NCBI GenBank assembly: GCA_040754255.1
Contig: JBFMDA010000043.1
Location: 1 to 12,162, forward strand
Source: SURF-25 sp040754255
GTDB lineage: Bacteria; Omnitrophota; Gorgyraeia; Gygaellales; Profunditerraquicolaceae
Length of the DNA: 12,162 nt
Direction of reading: 5' to 3'
The notes under the pieces were generated by a model, which did not search any database, was not told the DNA's origin, and saw only the letters and a program-made list of their open reading frames with translations. Of this stretch, positions 1-6,974 are shown in pieces. The translations under genes were made by a program, and so were the position numbers. Each line of letters opens with the position of its first letter. Position 1 is the stretch's first letter.

Positions 1-39
1 CCGCTTGAGGATTTAAATTATGTAGCGGGAGAACCTCCA
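1..39 (-). repeat. Hairpin repeat, copy 1 (cut by window edge)
   Basis: Positions 1-5 (ccgct) pair with 24-28 (agcgg) around an 18-nt AT-rich loop. The right arm runs into the 15-nt word gcgggagaacctcca (25-39). The same 15-nt word, again preceded by a hairpin whose right arm is gcggga, occurs at 9416-9430. Both copies lie downstream of a tRNA-Arg gene on the minus strand. The left arm probably continues outside the window, so the full stem cannot be measured. Seen directly: the repeat and the pairing. Inferred: that it is one dispersed element. Confidence 0.45.
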
Positions 40-51
40 TTTGTCATTAAA

Positions 52-125
52 TGCGCCTGACTGGATTTGAACCAGTAACAACCAGCTCCGTAGGCTGATG
101 CTCTATCCAATTGAGCTACAGGCGC
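52..125 (-). tRNA. tRNA-Arg(ACG)
   Basis: The minus strand folds as a full cloverleaf. The 7-bp acceptor stem is gcgcctg with caggcgc, and the D arm uses gctc with gagc. The anticodon stem tcagc/gctgg holds loop ctacgga, giving anticodon ACG. The T arm is actgg-ttcaaat-ccagt. The discriminator base is A and no CCA is encoded, so the CCA must be added by nucleotidyltransferase. ACG is expected to be deaminated to ICG to read CGU, CGC and CGA. Confidence 0.97.
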
Positions 126-220
126 GTCGTTCGCTATCGCTTATGCCTTAGTTGTCAGTAAACTCTTTTGTGCGTTTCTTTTTAATTGAGCGTGTCTTTT
201 GTTCTTTTGACGCTCACTCC

Positions 221-397
221 TTAGGAGGGGGCAAGCCCCCTCCTAACGCTTACTGGGTATCCAAATCTACGGGTCGCTGTGCTCCCCCAGACGCGGGGAA
301 ATGCTTTCCCCGCACCCCTTTGATGTTTTTGGCAAGGTCGAGTTTAAGAATTCCTTGCTGAGTATCCGTTTAAAGAGCGGATATTTGCCAAAAACAT
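221..397. other. Cluster of strong inverted repeats in non-coding DNA
   Basis: The stretch 126-517 has no convincing gene, but 221-397 is densely structured. Three inverted repeats follow each other. First, 221-231 with 236-246 is an 11-bp perfect GC-rich stem with loop caag. Second, 293-301 with 305-313 is a 9-bp perfect stem with loop tgc. Third, 323-335 with 385-397 is a 13-bp perfect stem enclosing a further hairpin, 363-368 with 378-383 (tatccg/cggata), so it could form a branched structure. None has a clear T-run that would make it a simple terminator. It lies upstream of tRNA-Arg(ACG) in the direction of transcription. A weak 7-bp inverted repeat at 460-466/488-494 follows the end of the 101-residue gene. 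A structured RNA or a small mobile-element remnant is possible. Confidence 0.6.
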
Positions 398-517
398 TTA
401 TTTAGCTATACCTCCTGCACAAAGCGCGGGATTAATTCGGCGCATGACGAAACTGATATAAGCTTTTTAGTTTTTAACAATTGAATTAAAGCTTGGGGGA
501 TAGATGCAATAACCCTC

Positions 518-823
518 TTAAAATAATGGCTTGTTGATTACATTAAAATATAGCTTCAAGTCAACAACGGAAAGCAGCACTAAGATAGGACCGACTAGCC
601 TGTTATGAGACATGAACCACAGATCAAGCGCCTCAATACTTTTATCCAACGCAGTCAACATAGGAAGCGAAATAAGCTCAGAGCTCAAATAATCATCAAT
701 GCGCTGATATGTCTTAATAGAAAAAGTGAATATGAGGCTAATAATACAGATTGAAGAATATAGAAGAAAAACGAACCAGTTCAATAAAAAAACCAGTGTA
801 TTGTCGCCTATCAGATATTCCAT
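518..823 (-). CDS. Small two-segment membrane protein, unknown function
   Basis: This is a 101-residue protein that I do not recognise. It has a long hydrophobic segment at about residues 9-36 and a second at about 76-95. Between them lies a polar, partly amphipathic stretch (about 37-75), so it should sit in the inner membrane with a roughly 40-residue loop. I chose the ATG at 823 because AGGTG sits 6 nt upstream of it. A GTG at 832 is also in frame but lies inside that ribosome binding site. It stands alone: the nearest genes on the same strand are tRNA-Ser(GGA) upstream and tRNA-Arg(ACG) downstream. Coding status rests on the ribosome binding site, the length and the coherent membrane pattern. 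Confidence 0.6.
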   Translation of the reverse strand: MEYLIGDNTLVFLLNWFVFLLYSSICIISLIFTFSIKTYQRIDDYLSSELISLPMLTALDKSIEALDLWFMSHNRLVGPILVLLSVVDLKLYFNVINKPLF

Positions 824-868
824 CTCGTTCACCTAATTTGCCCTAGTTAATCGCGAGTCCGCAAATTA

Positions 869-887
869 CACCGCGCTAAGCGCGGTG
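869..887 (-). terminator. Possible terminator hairpin after the tRNA-Ser cluster
   Basis: A perfect 8-bp stem (caccgcgc with gcgcggtg) has a 3-nt loop. On the minus strand it is followed by TAATTT rather than a clean T-run. It lies after tRNA-Ser(GGA) and before the 101-residue membrane protein, so it could end the serS/tRNA-Ser transcript. The weak T tract keeps this tentative. Confidence 0.4.
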
Positions 888-957
888 CTGCGACTGCTTA
901 TTGTGGTACGGCGCCGAAGCCAGAGGCTTTTTTGCCTCGCCATCATGCATTGTTGCA

Positions 958-1010
958 GCCATCCGTAGCCCGTCATTCTATTTTACTTCTGTTCCAGGGC
1001 GAAGGATGGC
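958..1010 (-). other. tRNA-Ser(GGA) 3' hairpin containing the CCA end
   Basis: Positions 958-964 (gccatcc) pair with 1004-1010 (ggatggc) over 7 bp. A 3x3 internal loop follows (gta/gaa), then 968-971 (gccc) pairs with 997-1000 (gggc), leaving a 25-nt loop. In the transcript the 5' arm of this hairpin is the tRNA discriminator G plus CCA. The same layout with compensatory changes follows tRNA-Ser(UGA) at 1299-1353. It may affect 3' processing of the tRNA, or mark a recombination site; both are inferences. Confidence 0.55.
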
Positions 1011-1096
1011 GGAGAGGCAGGGATTCGAACCCTGGGTAGCCTTACGACTACACATGCTCTCCAGGCATGCCGATTCAACCGCTCTCGCACCTCTCC
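1007..1096 (-). tRNA. tRNA-Ser(GGA), CCA encoded
   Basis: This is a class II tRNA with a long variable arm (gtag...ctac). The acceptor stem is ggagagg with cctctcc. The anticodon loop is ctggaga, giving anticodon GGA (reads UCC and UCU). The T arm is cagggttcgaatccctg. The discriminator is G, followed by an encoded CCA (1007-1009). It is the third of three tRNA-Ser genes downstream of serS. Confidence 0.97.
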
Positions 1097-1148
1097 CTAT
1101 TATAATGTCTCCACACAAAAATACAAAGCAAAATTAACTATACAACTA

Positions 1149-1185
1149 CCGGCAGGAACGCGTGTTACCAAAACATTCCTGCCAG
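1149..1185 (-). other. Hairpin downstream of tRNA-Ser(CGA)
   Basis: An 8-bp perfect stem (1151-1158 ggcaggaa with 1176-1183 ttcctgcc) extends to 10 bp with one G-U wobble and has a 17-nt loop. It starts 7 nt after the 3' end of tRNA-Ser(CGA) on the minus strand. There is no T-run behind it, so it is not a standard terminator. It may guide trimming of the tRNA precursor. Confidence 0.45.
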
Positions 1186-1192
1186 ACATAAA

Positions 1193-1278
1193 CGGAGGCG
1201 GGAGGATTCGAACCTCCGATCCCTTGCGGGATAATCGCTTTCGAGACGATCGCCTTCAACCACTCGAGCCACGCCTCC
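1193..1278 (-). tRNA. tRNA-Ser(CGA)
   Basis: This is a class II tRNA. The acceptor stem is ggaggcg with cgcctcc. The anticodon loop ctcgaaa gives anticodon CGA (reads UCG). The long variable arm is atccc-gcaa-gggat, and the T arm is ggaggttcgaatcctcc. The discriminator is G and no CCA is encoded, unlike the two tRNA-Ser genes on either side. It sits 71 nt after tRNA-Ser(UGA) and 96 nt before tRNA-Ser(GGA). Confidence 0.97.
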
Positions 1279-1298
1279 CAGTTTACTATGGCAACAAA

Positions 1299-1353
1299 GC
1301 CAGACGAAGCGCATCAGGGCTCTTGGCTGTAAATTTCTAGCGCGAAGTCTGGC
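1299..1353 (-). other. tRNA-Ser(UGA) 3' hairpin containing the CCA end
   Basis: Positions 1299-1305 (gccagac) pair with 1347-1353 (gtctggc) over 7 bp. A 3x3 internal loop (gaa/gaa) follows, then 1309-1312 (gcgc) pairs with 1340-1343 (gcgc) around a 27-nt loop. As after tRNA-Ser(GGA), the discriminator G and CCA form the start of the stem. Relative to that copy, two pairs of the outer stem and one of the inner stem have changed on both sides, which keeps the pairing. Confidence 0.55.
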
Positions 1354-1439
1354 GGTGGGGGTGAGATTTGAACTCACGGAGGACTTACGCCCTCACTTGT
1401 TTTCAAGACAAGCGCTTTCGACCACTCAGCCACCCCACC
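1350..1439 (-). tRNA. tRNA-Ser(UGA), CCA encoded
   Basis: This is a class II tRNA. The acceptor stem is ggtgggg with cccccacc. The anticodon loop cttgaaa gives anticodon TGA (reads UCA and, by wobble, UCG). The long variable arm is agggc-gtaa-gtcct and the T arm is gtgagttcaaatctcac. The discriminator is G with an encoded CCA (1350-1352). It begins 35 nt after the stop of the 238-residue membrane protein with no clear promoter in between, so it is probably cut from the serS transcript. Confidence 0.97.
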
Positions 1440-1474
1440 GAGCTCTGATAAGGCCAGTGCCCCACACGCAACTA

Positions 1475-2191
1475 TTATTTCTGCGGTATAAAAAGCTGCC
1501 TAAATACGGCGAATACGATTTCGCCGGTAACCCGAAAGGCATTATTGAAGAAATTCACGAAAGAGAAATCGGCAAAAATCAAATTGAAACACAATGCTAT
1601 CACTACAATGTTGACAATATAGAGAAATGAAAAACCAAAGATGTAATGCGATTTCAGAAAATCGCTCTGCCTGCCGCGAAGGACCTTGGCACTAAACACA
1701 AGATGAAAAGCCATGGTAAACCCAAAAAGGAACATAAAATAGCGCAGCGCAACGACAGAGCGGATAAGGTACGACAACGGCCAATATATAAAGAAAATAA
1801 TAATCGCATAAATAGGCAGAAGAAACGGCGCTATCTTTACGAAAGGAGCGAAAAACTTAAACACCGTTTCAAGCAATCTCTGTCCCCGCCTGTAAATTTC
1901 CGCCGCCTCAAACACAAAAAGGTGAACGATAATAAAACTGGCTATTCCTGCCCAGAAAAAGCTCATTACCGCAGGATCAATAACGTTTGATTCCGCAGAC
2001 AAGGACACGGTCGAAGAATACACAAACGCAAGAAAGCACAAGCCTAAAATCAATTTAACCAAGGAAAGAAGCTTATCTGTCAGGCCTGACAGCTTCGGTT
2101 TTATGCCCTCATTGCCGAATGAAGCTGCATCCTGTGCGGCGGCGCTGCCGGTATTGTTGAGCGGTTTTTTAGGGGATTCTTTCTTTCCCAT
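1475..2191 (-). CDS. Multi-pass membrane protein between serS and tRNA-Ser
   Basis: This 238-residue protein is not one I recognise. The first 40 residues are polar and basic. About five hydrophobic segments follow, near 41-60, 74-96, 117-145, 150-168 and 183-207, so it is an inner-membrane protein with a cytoplasmic or flexible N-terminal tail. No catalytic motif is visible. The ATG at 2191 overlaps the last 23 bases of serS in another frame, and only a weak ribosome binding site is seen, so translation is probably coupled to serS. Its end is 35 nt from tRNA-Ser(UGA), which puts it in the middle of a synthetase-tRNA transcript. The function cannot be read from the sequence. A link to serine use is only a guess from position. 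Confidence 0.75.
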   Translation of the reverse strand: MGKKESPKKPLNNTGSAAAQDAASFGNEGIKPKLSGLTDKLLSLVKLILGLCFLAFVYSSTVSLSAESNVIDPAVMSFFWAGIASFIIVHLFVFEAAEIYRRGQRLLETVFKFFAPFVKIAPFLLPIYAIIIFFIYWPLSYLIRSVVALRYFMFLFGFTMAFHLVFSAKVLRGRQSDFLKSHYIFGFSFLYIVNIVVIALCFNLIFADFSFVNFFNNAFRVTGEIVFAVFRQLFIPQK

Positions 2192-3437
2192 CTAAGTAAG
2201 GACGTAAAGGCTCCGGAATAACGATAGAGCCGTCTTTGAGCTGGTTATTCTCAAGCAGGGCGATCATGGTCCTGGCCATCGCCACCCCTGAGCCGTTGAG
2301 CGTATGGACAAATTCGACTTTTTTGGTATCTGCTCTGCGAAACCGGATATTTGCCCTGCGCGCCTGAAAACCCTCAAAATTGCTGCAACTTGAAACCTCA
2401 AGCCACTTATCCAGCCCTGCCGAATAAGCTTCAAGGTCATAGCATTTGCTTGCCGCAAAACTTAAGTCCTGCGTGGATAACGCTACAACCCTGTAAGGCA
2501 ATCCCAGTAATTGCAACACGTTCTCTGCGTTGCCAAGAAGCTTCTCTAACTCTTCATATGAAGCCTCGGGAGCCACAAACTTTACCATTTCCACCTTATC
2601 AAACTGATGCACGCGGATCAGGCCTTTGGTATCTTTTCCGTAAGAACCTGCTTCTCTCCTGAAACAGGCACTGTACGCAGCCAGATACACAGGCAGGTCT
2701 TTTTCTTCGAATATTTCATCCGCATAAATATTAGTCAGGGGGACTTCTGCCGTAGGGATCAAAAAAAGGTCTTCGTCTTTAAGCCTGTACATATCCTCTT
2801 CCATCTTCGGGAGCTGCCCTGTGCCGGTCATTGCCCGGCGGTTGACCAAAAACGGCACAGATGCTTCGGTATACCCATGTGCATGCACATGCAAATCGAG
2901 CATGAAATTAACCATTGCCCGCTCAAGCCTTGCTCCCCACCCTTTATAGAGCACAAAGTTTGAACCGGAAATTTTTGCCGCACGGCCAAAGTCGATAATA
3001 TCAAGGTTTTGGCTTAATTCAATATGGGTAGCCGGCTTAAAGTCAAACTGCCGCGGCTGGCCCCAGCTACGCACAACTATGTTCTTGGAAGGGTCTCCGA
3101 CCGGAACTGACTCATGAGGGATATTGGGAATAACGAGCAATTGCCGGCCTAACTCCACATCTATTTCTTTCAGGGCATCTTCAAGCGTGTCTATGTCAAC
3201 CGCTATTGCCTTCATTGAGGCTATTTTTTCTTTGGCGTTTTTCTTCGCCTTCAGCAAAGAACTTATTTCATCGTTGGCGTTATTTTTCCGGGCCCTTAGC
3301 TCTTCCAACTCTACCAAAATCTTACGCCTCTTTGCATCAAGCGCAAGGACTGCCTGAATATCTAATTTGATATTCCTGTGCGCAAGTGCACGGCTTACTG
3401 CTTCGGCATGTTCCCGGATAAATTTGATATCCAGCAT
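2169..3437 (-). CDS. serS: Seryl-tRNA synthetase
   Basis: A cytoplasmic class II synthetase that charges tRNA-Ser with serine using ATP, also the first step to selenocysteine where that pathway exists. At 422 residues it is full length. Residues about 30-100 form the charged antiparallel coiled coil that grips the long variable arm of tRNA-Ser. The catalytic core follows: motif 1 around 184-196, the serine-binding TAE at 229-231, motif 2 with FRREAGSYGKDTKGLIRVHQ starting at 259, and motif 3 with NGSGVAMARTMIALLENNQ at 381-399, including the motif 3 arginine R389. The ATG at 3437 follows AAAGGA by 7 nt. It starts 12 nt after rtcB and overlaps the next gene by 23 nt. No T-box leader is seen. 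The three tRNA-Ser substrates are encoded about 0.7 kb downstream on the same strand. Confidence 0.97.
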   Translation of the reverse strand: MLDIKFIREHAEAVSRALAHRNIKLDIQAVLALDAKRRKILVELEELRARKNNANDEISSLLKAKKNAKEKIASMKAIAVDIDTLEDALKEIDVELGRQLLVIPNIPHESVPVGDPSKNIVVRSWGQPRQFDFKPATHIELSQNLDIIDFGRAAKISGSNFVLYKGWGARLERAMVNFMLDLHVHAHGYTEASVPFLVNRRAMTGTGQLPKMEEDMYRLKDEDLFLIPTAEVPLTNIYADEIFEEKDLPVYLAAYSACFRREAGSYGKDTKGLIRVHQFDKVEMVKFVAPEASYEELEKLLGNAENVLQLLGLPYRVVALSTQDLSFAASKCYDLEAYSAGLDKWLEVSSCSNFEGFQARRANIRFRRADTKKVEFVHTLNGSGVAMARTMIALLENNQLKDGSIVIPEPLRPYLDGKERIP

Positions 3438-3449
3438 ATCTTTATCCTT

Positions 3450-4910
3450 TCAACCCTTAATAACGCCTAAGGGCCTCATCCTACAGACTCGTTTTGCGAT
3501 GCCTGCGTTGTGCGCAACCTTAACTACGTCGTTTACGTCTTTATACGCCTCTGGCGCCTCTTCGGCAATTGTTCCTTTTCCAGAAGCCAATACCGTGATT
3601 CCTTTCGCGGCAAGCCCTTTCAGTAACACATTCACATCAACGGTCCTTGTTGCCTGTGTCCTGGATTTCACCCTGCCTGCGCCGTGACAGGTGCTGCCGA
3701 ATGTCTCATCCATAGCTTTCTGGGTGCCGACAAGCAGGTAAGAATTTCTTCCCATGTCCCCGGGGATAATGACAGGTTGACCGATTTTTTTGTAACGTTC
3801 AGGCAGCGCCGGATGGCCGGGAGCAAAGGCCCGGGTCGCTCCCTTACGGTGCACGCATACTTTCTTTTCTTTTCCGTCAACCGTGTGCGTTTCGATTTTT
3901 GCGATGTTGTGTGCTACATCGTATATAAGGCGCATACCCAGCTTCTCCCACGATTTGCCCAATACCTTCTCAAAGGCCAAACGGCTAAGATGCATAAGGC
4001 ATTGCCTGTTTGCCCAGGCATAGTTTGCCGCACAGCGCATCGCCCCAAGGTATTCTTTTCCTTCGGGAGAATCCACTGGAGCACACGCAAGCTGCCGGTC
4101 AGGTACCTTAATATTGTACTTCTGCAGGCAATGTACCATGTTTCTTACATAATCATCGCAAATCTGATACCCGAGGCCGCGGGAGCCGGAATGTATCATG
4201 ACCGTTAGCTGTCCTTCGAATAACCCCAGCGCATCACAGGATGCGGCATCATACAGCTGATCAATAACCTGGATTTCCAAGAAGTGGTTCCCTGAGCCCA
4301 GCGTACCTGACTGCGCCTTGCCTCTCTCGTAGGCCCTTTCAGACACCGCGCCAGGATCAGCGCCTGCCATTGCACCGTTTTCTTCGGTGCATTCCAGGTC
4401 TTCCTTTATGCCAAAGCCCTTTTCGACCGCCCAGCAGGCCCCTTTCACCAGTATTTCTTTTTCTTCTCGTGCGCTTACCCTGATGTCTCCCCTTGAGCCC
4501 ACGCCTGCAGGGACATCCGAAAACAACCTCGTAGCCAAATCTTTAATCTGATTTTTTATGTCATCATAGGTCAAATCTGTTTTTACTAATCTGACCCCGC
4601 AATTGATGTCAAAACCGACTCCGCCAGGAGAAATCACGCCTTCGTTTTCCACGTCGGTAGCCGCGACCCCGCCGATTGGGAACCCGTATCCCCAGTGGAT
4701 ATCAGGCATGGCAAGTGACGCCTTTACTATACCCGGCAGGAATGCGACATTGGCAACCTGCTCAAGCGACTTGTCCTGGCAGATGTCCTTTAACAATTTC
4801 TCGTCCGCATAGATTATGCCCGGCACGCGCATCCCTGCCTTATAAGACTTAGGGATACGAAAACGGCATTCGTCTATTTTTTCCAAAGAGCCTTGCCAGG
4901 TTCCAGACAT
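3450..4910 (-). CDS. rtcB: RNA-splicing ligase RtcB
   Basis: RtcB joins RNA 2',3'-cyclic phosphate or 3'-phosphate ends to 5'-OH ends using GTP and Mn2+, by way of a histidine-GMP intermediate. In bacteria it serves RNA repair, for example after tRNA cleavage. The 486 residues cover the whole family. Visible active-site residues are D101 and C104 (GVGFDINCGVRL), H209 (GSGNHF), H240 (VMIHSGSRGLG), H334 (DVAHN) and the guanylated H409 (CHGAGR). Their spacing matches the Pyrococcus enzyme with an offset of 5-6. No intein is present. The ATG at 4910 is preceded by GAGGTAG, which overlaps the TGA of the DUF4139 gene 5 nt upstream, suggesting coupled translation. Archease, its usual activator, is two genes upstream. 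Confidence 0.97.
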   Translation of the reverse strand: MSGTWQGSLEKIDECRFRIPKSYKAGMRVPGIIYADEKLLKDICQDKSLEQVANVAFLPGIVKASLAMPDIHWGYGFPIGGVAATDVENEGVISPGGVGFDINCGVRLVKTDLTYDDIKNQIKDLATRLFSDVPAGVGSRGDIRVSAREEKEILVKGACWAVEKGFGIKEDLECTEENGAMAGADPGAVSERAYERGKAQSGTLGSGNHFLEIQVIDQLYDAASCDALGLFEGQLTVMIHSGSRGLGYQICDDYVRNMVHCLQKYNIKVPDRQLACAPVDSPEGKEYLGAMRCAANYAWANRQCLMHLSRLAFEKVLGKSWEKLGMRLIYDVAHNIAKIETHTVDGKEKKVCVHRKGATRAFAPGHPALPERYKKIGQPVIIPGDMGRNSYLLVGTQKAMDETFGSTCHGAGRVKSRTQATRTVDVNVLLKGLAAKGITVLASGKGTIAEEAPEAYKDVNDVVKVAHNAGIAKRVCRMRPLGVIKG

Positions 4911-4915
4911 CTACC

Positions 4916-6331
4916 TCACCACCAATACTTTACCGTATACTTAACCGTAGTCTCTCCGTTTTTAGGCACGGGGACCTTGAATTCTATTGTCTGGGCGTCT
5001 TTTTTTGTAAATTCGTGGGTCTTAGAAACGATCTTCCAATTTGTATAACGCCACATGTGCTCTATGACGTTGACTTCAATATCCGTCTCTTTGTGGTTAC
5101 GCAGGGATATTTCAAAGCTCTCCTCGGCCCAACGGGCTGCGTGGTCTTCGCGGTAATTCATTTTCTTGCGCTCTCCCACGACGTCAAACGCATCGCCCAG
5201 ATACAGCCTTACGATCTCGTCTTTAGGGGTATGGTCAATCTTATCTTCTCCGATGAACTGCAAGCTGCCGTCTGCATCCTCTTTATAGACCTTGACCTTG
5301 CCCTTCGGCAAAGGCATGCCCAGCTTATTCTGCTTACTGTTATTCAGCTCTATCTTGACCTTTATCTTTTGCTGCTTGGTAGTCTGGTTATTCTCGTAAT
5401 AATACCAGTTCCACCCGTAATACTCTACCGGGTCATAGATAAAGAGTTTTTTGACCGGGACATTGTTTGCGGAGAGTAACGAGATCTGCTTGGTCTGGTT
5501 TTCTTTGACGGTAGTCCTGCGTTGCAGTGTATACATGTGATATTCAAAAAATGCCTTTTCCTGGAATTGCGAAACATCCGCCTCTTTGGCCATCATCCTG
5601 CTTGCGCCTACCCTGTCAAATTTTTCTTCCTCAACCCGGCGCACGTCTCCGGCAATAAGCTTGAGGCTTGCGTCTTTATAGGCAGCGCCGCTGCGGTTAT
5701 CTATGGTGACCCAGCCGGACAAATCGATATTTTTATCGTCTTTATCAACTACCGCCACATAATCCGCATTCCAGTTAATCCCCCTAGTCAGATAAGATAC
5801 CTCGGTCAGGTGTTTCCCGCCCCTATTATTGGCTATCTCCCAAATGAGCGTAGGCTTGGTAATCAGGCCTTCAGGCAACTCGGGAAAAGAAATCTCGCGG
5901 ATATTCTCCTGGCGCCTGACCATGCTTAAACCCTTGTCAGAGGCAATCACGATATTCTCACCGTCATAGCTCATCAGGACACCCTCATATACCTTATCGT
6001 CTTTGGTAATGATTTTAATCTTTTTGTCTATGTATTTGCTAAGTAATTTATAGGCATTTACCAAGTCATACTCATAGTTCTGCTCCTGAATGACGCAACC
6101 CAAGGGGTCGGTAAGGGATTTGAAATGCACGGAGGTGGGCTCAATTTGAGCAGCTACATCTTTAAACCGGATATCATTTATTCCTTTTTTTAACTCAAGC
6201 ATCCTCCTGTCTTTGACCAAACCGAAGTTCTGATTATACACGGTAAGCTCCACTCCCTCCTTGCCTTGCGCACTGGCAAACGTAAGAGGCAAAAGGGAAA
6301 GGATCAATAGGAACAAAAATGCCTTCTTCAT
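4916..6331 (-). CDS. Exported DUF4139 protein
   Basis: This 471-residue protein has a clear Sec signal peptide (MKKAFLFLLILSLLPLTFASA, cut before QG), so it is periplasmic or surface-bound. The body matches the DUF4139 family, whose members are mostly beta-rich. The diagnostic part is near the middle (WEIANNRGG, YLTRGINWNADYVA, SGWVTIDNRSGAAYKDASLKL-like stretch, LIAGDV). The C-terminal half has the usual GLGMPLPKG-type beta repeats and ends in VPVPKNGETTVKYTVKYWW. No function is established for the family. I chose ATG 6331 because GGAGGTGG lies just upstream; an upstream in-frame ATG at 6367 would put the signal peptide inside the protein. It is 25 nt after archease and 5 nt before rtcB, an odd position for an exported protein between two RNA-repair partners. 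Confidence 0.88.
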   Translation of the reverse strand: MKKAFLFLLILSLLPLTFASAQGKEGVELTVYNQNFGLVKDRRMLELKKGINDIRFKDVAAQIEPTSVHFKSLTDPLGCVIQEQNYEYDLVNAYKLLSKYIDKKIKIITKDDKVYEGVLMSYDGENIVIASDKGLSMVRRQENIREISFPELPEGLITKPTLIWEIANNRGGKHLTEVSYLTRGINWNADYVAVVDKDDKNIDLSGWVTIDNRSGAAYKDASLKLIAGDVRRVEEEKFDRVGASRMMAKEADVSQFQEKAFFEYHMYTLQRRTTVKENQTKQISLLSANNVPVKKLFIYDPVEYYGWNWYYYENNQTTKQQKIKVKIELNNSKQNKLGMPLPKGKVKVYKEDADGSLQFIGEDKIDHTPKDEIVRLYLGDAFDVVGERKKMNYREDHAARWAEESFEISLRNHKETDIEVNVIEHMWRYTNWKIVSKTHEFTKKDAQTIEFKVPVPKNGETTVKYTVKYWW

Positions 6332-6356
6332 ATTTCCACCTCCTCCTATTTTTAAC

Positions 6357-6776
6357 CTACACATCAAAAACTACTTCAGCTATCCAAGAAGAACCTGTTT
6401 TTCTTAGGTTTAGCTGGTGATACGTAGCCGCCTTGATTTCGCTTTTAAGCTGGTACTGCCGCATCGGATTCCCCGTAACATCAGCCCTGATGCTTGAAGG
6501 AGTAATCTTTTTAATTATAAAATCGGAAAAAATCAACCTACGGGCATCGCTTAAGGAAAGCAGCTCATTTAACCAATTGATAAAAAGCTCATCAATGCTA
6601 TCCGCATTCTGCGCAAGCCGTACTATAGTTGATTTTAACCTGGAAGCGCTCTTACGTTGGGCAATAATATCAAACATCGCTTTCGCCGCGTTCACGAAAA
6701 GGCTTTTAAGATCCTTGCCCTTTACCCTGATACCGATATCGGCGGTGTGGGAAATGAGTTGGTAATTTTTTTTCAT
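6357..6776 (-). CDS. Archease (RtcB activator)
   Basis: Archease speeds RtcB guanylation and turnover and widens its nucleotide use. This 139-residue protein has the family hallmarks: the N-terminal SHTADIGIRVKG with the conserved HTAD, the central IDELFINWLNELL helix, and the C-terminal TYHQLNL...WIAEVVFDV. I start it at ATG 6776 (MKKNYQL), where homologues begin. An open frame continues upstream to 7112, but it runs through the repeat units and the tRNA 3' end and is not coding. Only a poor ribosome binding site (AAAGCA) precedes the ATG. It follows the tRNA-Lys repeat units directly and is the first gene of an archease-DUF4139-rtcB-serS row. Confidence 0.93.
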   Translation of the reverse strand: MKKNYQLISHTADIGIRVKGKDLKSLFVNAAKAMFDIIAQRKSASRLKSTIVRLAQNADSIDELFINWLNELLSLSDARRLIFSDFIIKKITPSSIRADVTGNPMRQYQLKSEIKAATYHQLNLRKTGSSWIAEVVFDV

Positions 6777-6811
6777 TGCTTTAATAATAATACGTAGAAA
6801 TAATACTCTTA

Positions 6812-6914
6812 GTACTTGGCTTAAACCTAAATCTGTGTATTGTGGTAACGCCAAGTACAAAATTTTTTGCCTTGTCAAAGAGCTATCTGCAAAAAATTTT
6901 GAGCCGCCTTGGAA
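6812..6914 (-). repeat. tRNA-Lys-tail repeat unit, distal copy
   Basis: Read on the minus strand, the unit starts with a 27-bp sequence identical to the tRNA-Lys 3' end and its flank (6888-6914). It then forms a perfect 12-bp AT-rich inverted repeat (6889-6900 with 6859-6870, gcaaaaaatttt). A 9-bp inverted repeat follows directly (6850-6858 gccaagtac with 6812-6820 gtacttggc) around a 29-nt loop. The proximal copy at 7000-7103 has the same layout. The last arm ends 35 nt before the archease start codon, so it could shape the archease leader. Confidence 0.75.
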
Positions 6915-6916
6915 CG

Positions 6917-6974
6917 AGCACCACAAGTTTTTATTTAGCGAAATCCTTGCGAGTGTGACGAGCAAGGAGGTGCT
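6917..6974 (-). other. Structured spacer between the two repeat units
   Basis: The segment between the two units is itself palindromic. Positions 6917-6922 (agcacc) pair with 6969-6974 (ggtgct), directly stacked on 6944-6950 (tccttgc) with 6962-6968 (gcaagga). There is a 21-nt bulge on one side and an 11-nt loop. Together they would make a 13-bp interrupted hairpin. Nothing similar follows the distal unit, where archease begins instead. Confidence 0.45.

Noticed and set aside
152..361. Plus-strand open frame of 69 residues
   Set aside because: It runs through two GC-rich inverted repeats that dictate its composition, has no family resemblance and no ribosome binding site; the stretch is better explained as structured non-coding DNA.
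901..1137. Plus-strand open frame containing GFEPWVALRL
   Set aside because: This is the antisense translation of tRNA-Ser(GGA), a known source of false proteins.
1355..1630. Plus-strand open frame of 91 residues
   Set aside because: It starts inside antisense tRNA-Ser(UGA) and then runs opposite the 238-residue membrane protein gene.
3438..3460. T-box leader controlling serS
   Set aside because: Only 12 nt separate rtcB and serS, leaving no room for one.
3684..4208. 174-residue plus-strand frame opposite rtcB
   Set aside because: It is a shadow of the strongly conserved rtcB gene and has no recognisable features.
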